Assembly: GCF_002410825.1 (NCBI RefSeq)
Contig: NZ_DHOS01000001.1
Span: forward strand, 174,574 to 238,573
DNA length: 64,000 nucleotides
Origin: Proteiniphilum sp. UBA5384
GTDB taxonomy: Bacteria > Bacteroidota > Bacteroidia > Bacteroidales > Dysgonomonadaceae
Direction: 5' to 3'
Under the pieces are notes generated by a model. The model ran no database searches and had not been told where the DNA came from. It worked only from the letters and a program-made list of their open reading frames with translations. Below, piece by piece: positions 63,718 to 64,000 of the stretch. The position numbers and the translations under genes were made by a program. The first letter of the stretch is position 1. Each line of letters starts with the position of its first letter.

Positions 63718-64000
63718 TTACACCGATAGCCATAGGAGAAATATGCCCGTCTGTATTATTGAACCATAATTCCGGGACACAAAATCGCGGATTCGTTTCA
63801 ATGCAATGGACATCTGTGTTTCTACCGTTTTCTCTGAAATTTGATAATAGGCGGCTATTTGTTTATAAGTGAGTTTGTGTTTTTTATTCAGGATAAAAAT
63901 TTCTCTGCACCGCTCAGGAAGCAGATTAACCGCTTTCTTCAATATTACGGAAAATTCTTCCAGATCGTAACAATCGGGACTCCTTTCTGCTATTTTTTTG
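63718..64000 (-). CDS. ECF sigma factor (partial, N-terminus beyond right edge)
   Basis: The open frame enters from the right edge and reads 93 residues to its stop. Region 4 is present: VNLLPERCREIFILNKKHKL, then the HTH TYKQIAAYYQISEKTVETQM. The C-terminus ends in a short hydrophobic tail (IIQTGIFLLWLSV), like the other ECF factor in this window. It is 69 bp upstream of fecR and co-directional with it. Confidence 0.9.
   Translation of the reverse strand, partial: KKIAERSPDCYDLEEFSVILKKAVNLLPERCREIFILNKKHKLTYKQIAAYYQISEKTVETQMSIALKRIRDFVSRNYGSIIQTGIFLLWLSV

Noticed and set aside
63718..63942. Short complete sigma gene starting at TTG 63942
   Set aside because: The frame continues to the right edge in sigma-like sequence (IAERSPDCYDLEEFS), so the gene is partial and the TTG is internal.

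Overview
The window looks like a chromosomal segment of a Bacteroidota (Bacteroidales) bacterium. It carries two SusC/SusD pairs with ECF sigma/FecR regulators, fused nuoCD and secDF genes, an ATP synthase cluster of the Bacteroidales type, and many promoters with the Bacteroidota -7 box TAnnTTTG instead of a Pribnow box. A Dysgonomonadaceae/Porphyromonadaceae-like host is my guess from overall protein flavour and moderate GC; it is not proven here.

Layout. 1-8437 (minus): respiratory complex I, nuoA-B-CD-H-I-J-K-L-M, with nuoM cut by the left edge and no nuoEFG. 8592-9047: a small membrane protein with its own promoter. 9217-12562 (minus): atpD-atpC-small membrane protein-atpB, with none of atpE/F/H/A/G downstream. 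12667-12739: tRNA-Thr(CGT). 12753-20104 (minus): secDF, an M3-family dipeptidase lipoprotein and an SLC13/RCK transporter. 20586-22582 (plus): a BlaI/M56-type pair behind a palindromic operator. 22577-29565: housekeeping genes (MBL hydrolase, DUF4924, rfbD-like reductase, prfC, mscS, TPR protein, neutral zinc peptidase).

29581-44040 is the most distinctive block: a divergent ECF sigma factor and FecR, an IS remnant, an STN-bearing SusC, SusD, a small lipoprotein, an M16 peptidase and a propeller-like lipoprotein, then (after a terminator) a secreted metallophosphoesterase and a CotH-type kinase lipoprotein. I read it as a TonB-dependent peptide/protein capture and processing locus, possibly with extracytoplasmic protein phosphorylation. 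That function is inference.

44224-45858 is a four-domain DUF438/hemerythrin-like/PAS/DUF1858 sensor. 45996-53026 (minus) is a complete YbhGFSR-like ABC-2 efflux operon (TetR, TolC, HlyD, two ATPases, two permeases) with paired TetR-operator candidates and an 11-bp tandem repeat next to the HlyD start codon. 53310-56244 is a decaying patch: a carboxymuconolactone-decarboxylase remnant, an AraC pseudogene and a small HTH remnant around intact YceI and DODA-dioxygenase genes. 56368-64000 (minus) is a second ECF sigma/FecR/SusC/SusD unit ending in a secreted endonuclease/exonuclease/phosphatase-family enzyme; the sigma gene is cut by the right edge.

Gene functions rest on motif and family recognition by eye; no database search was run.
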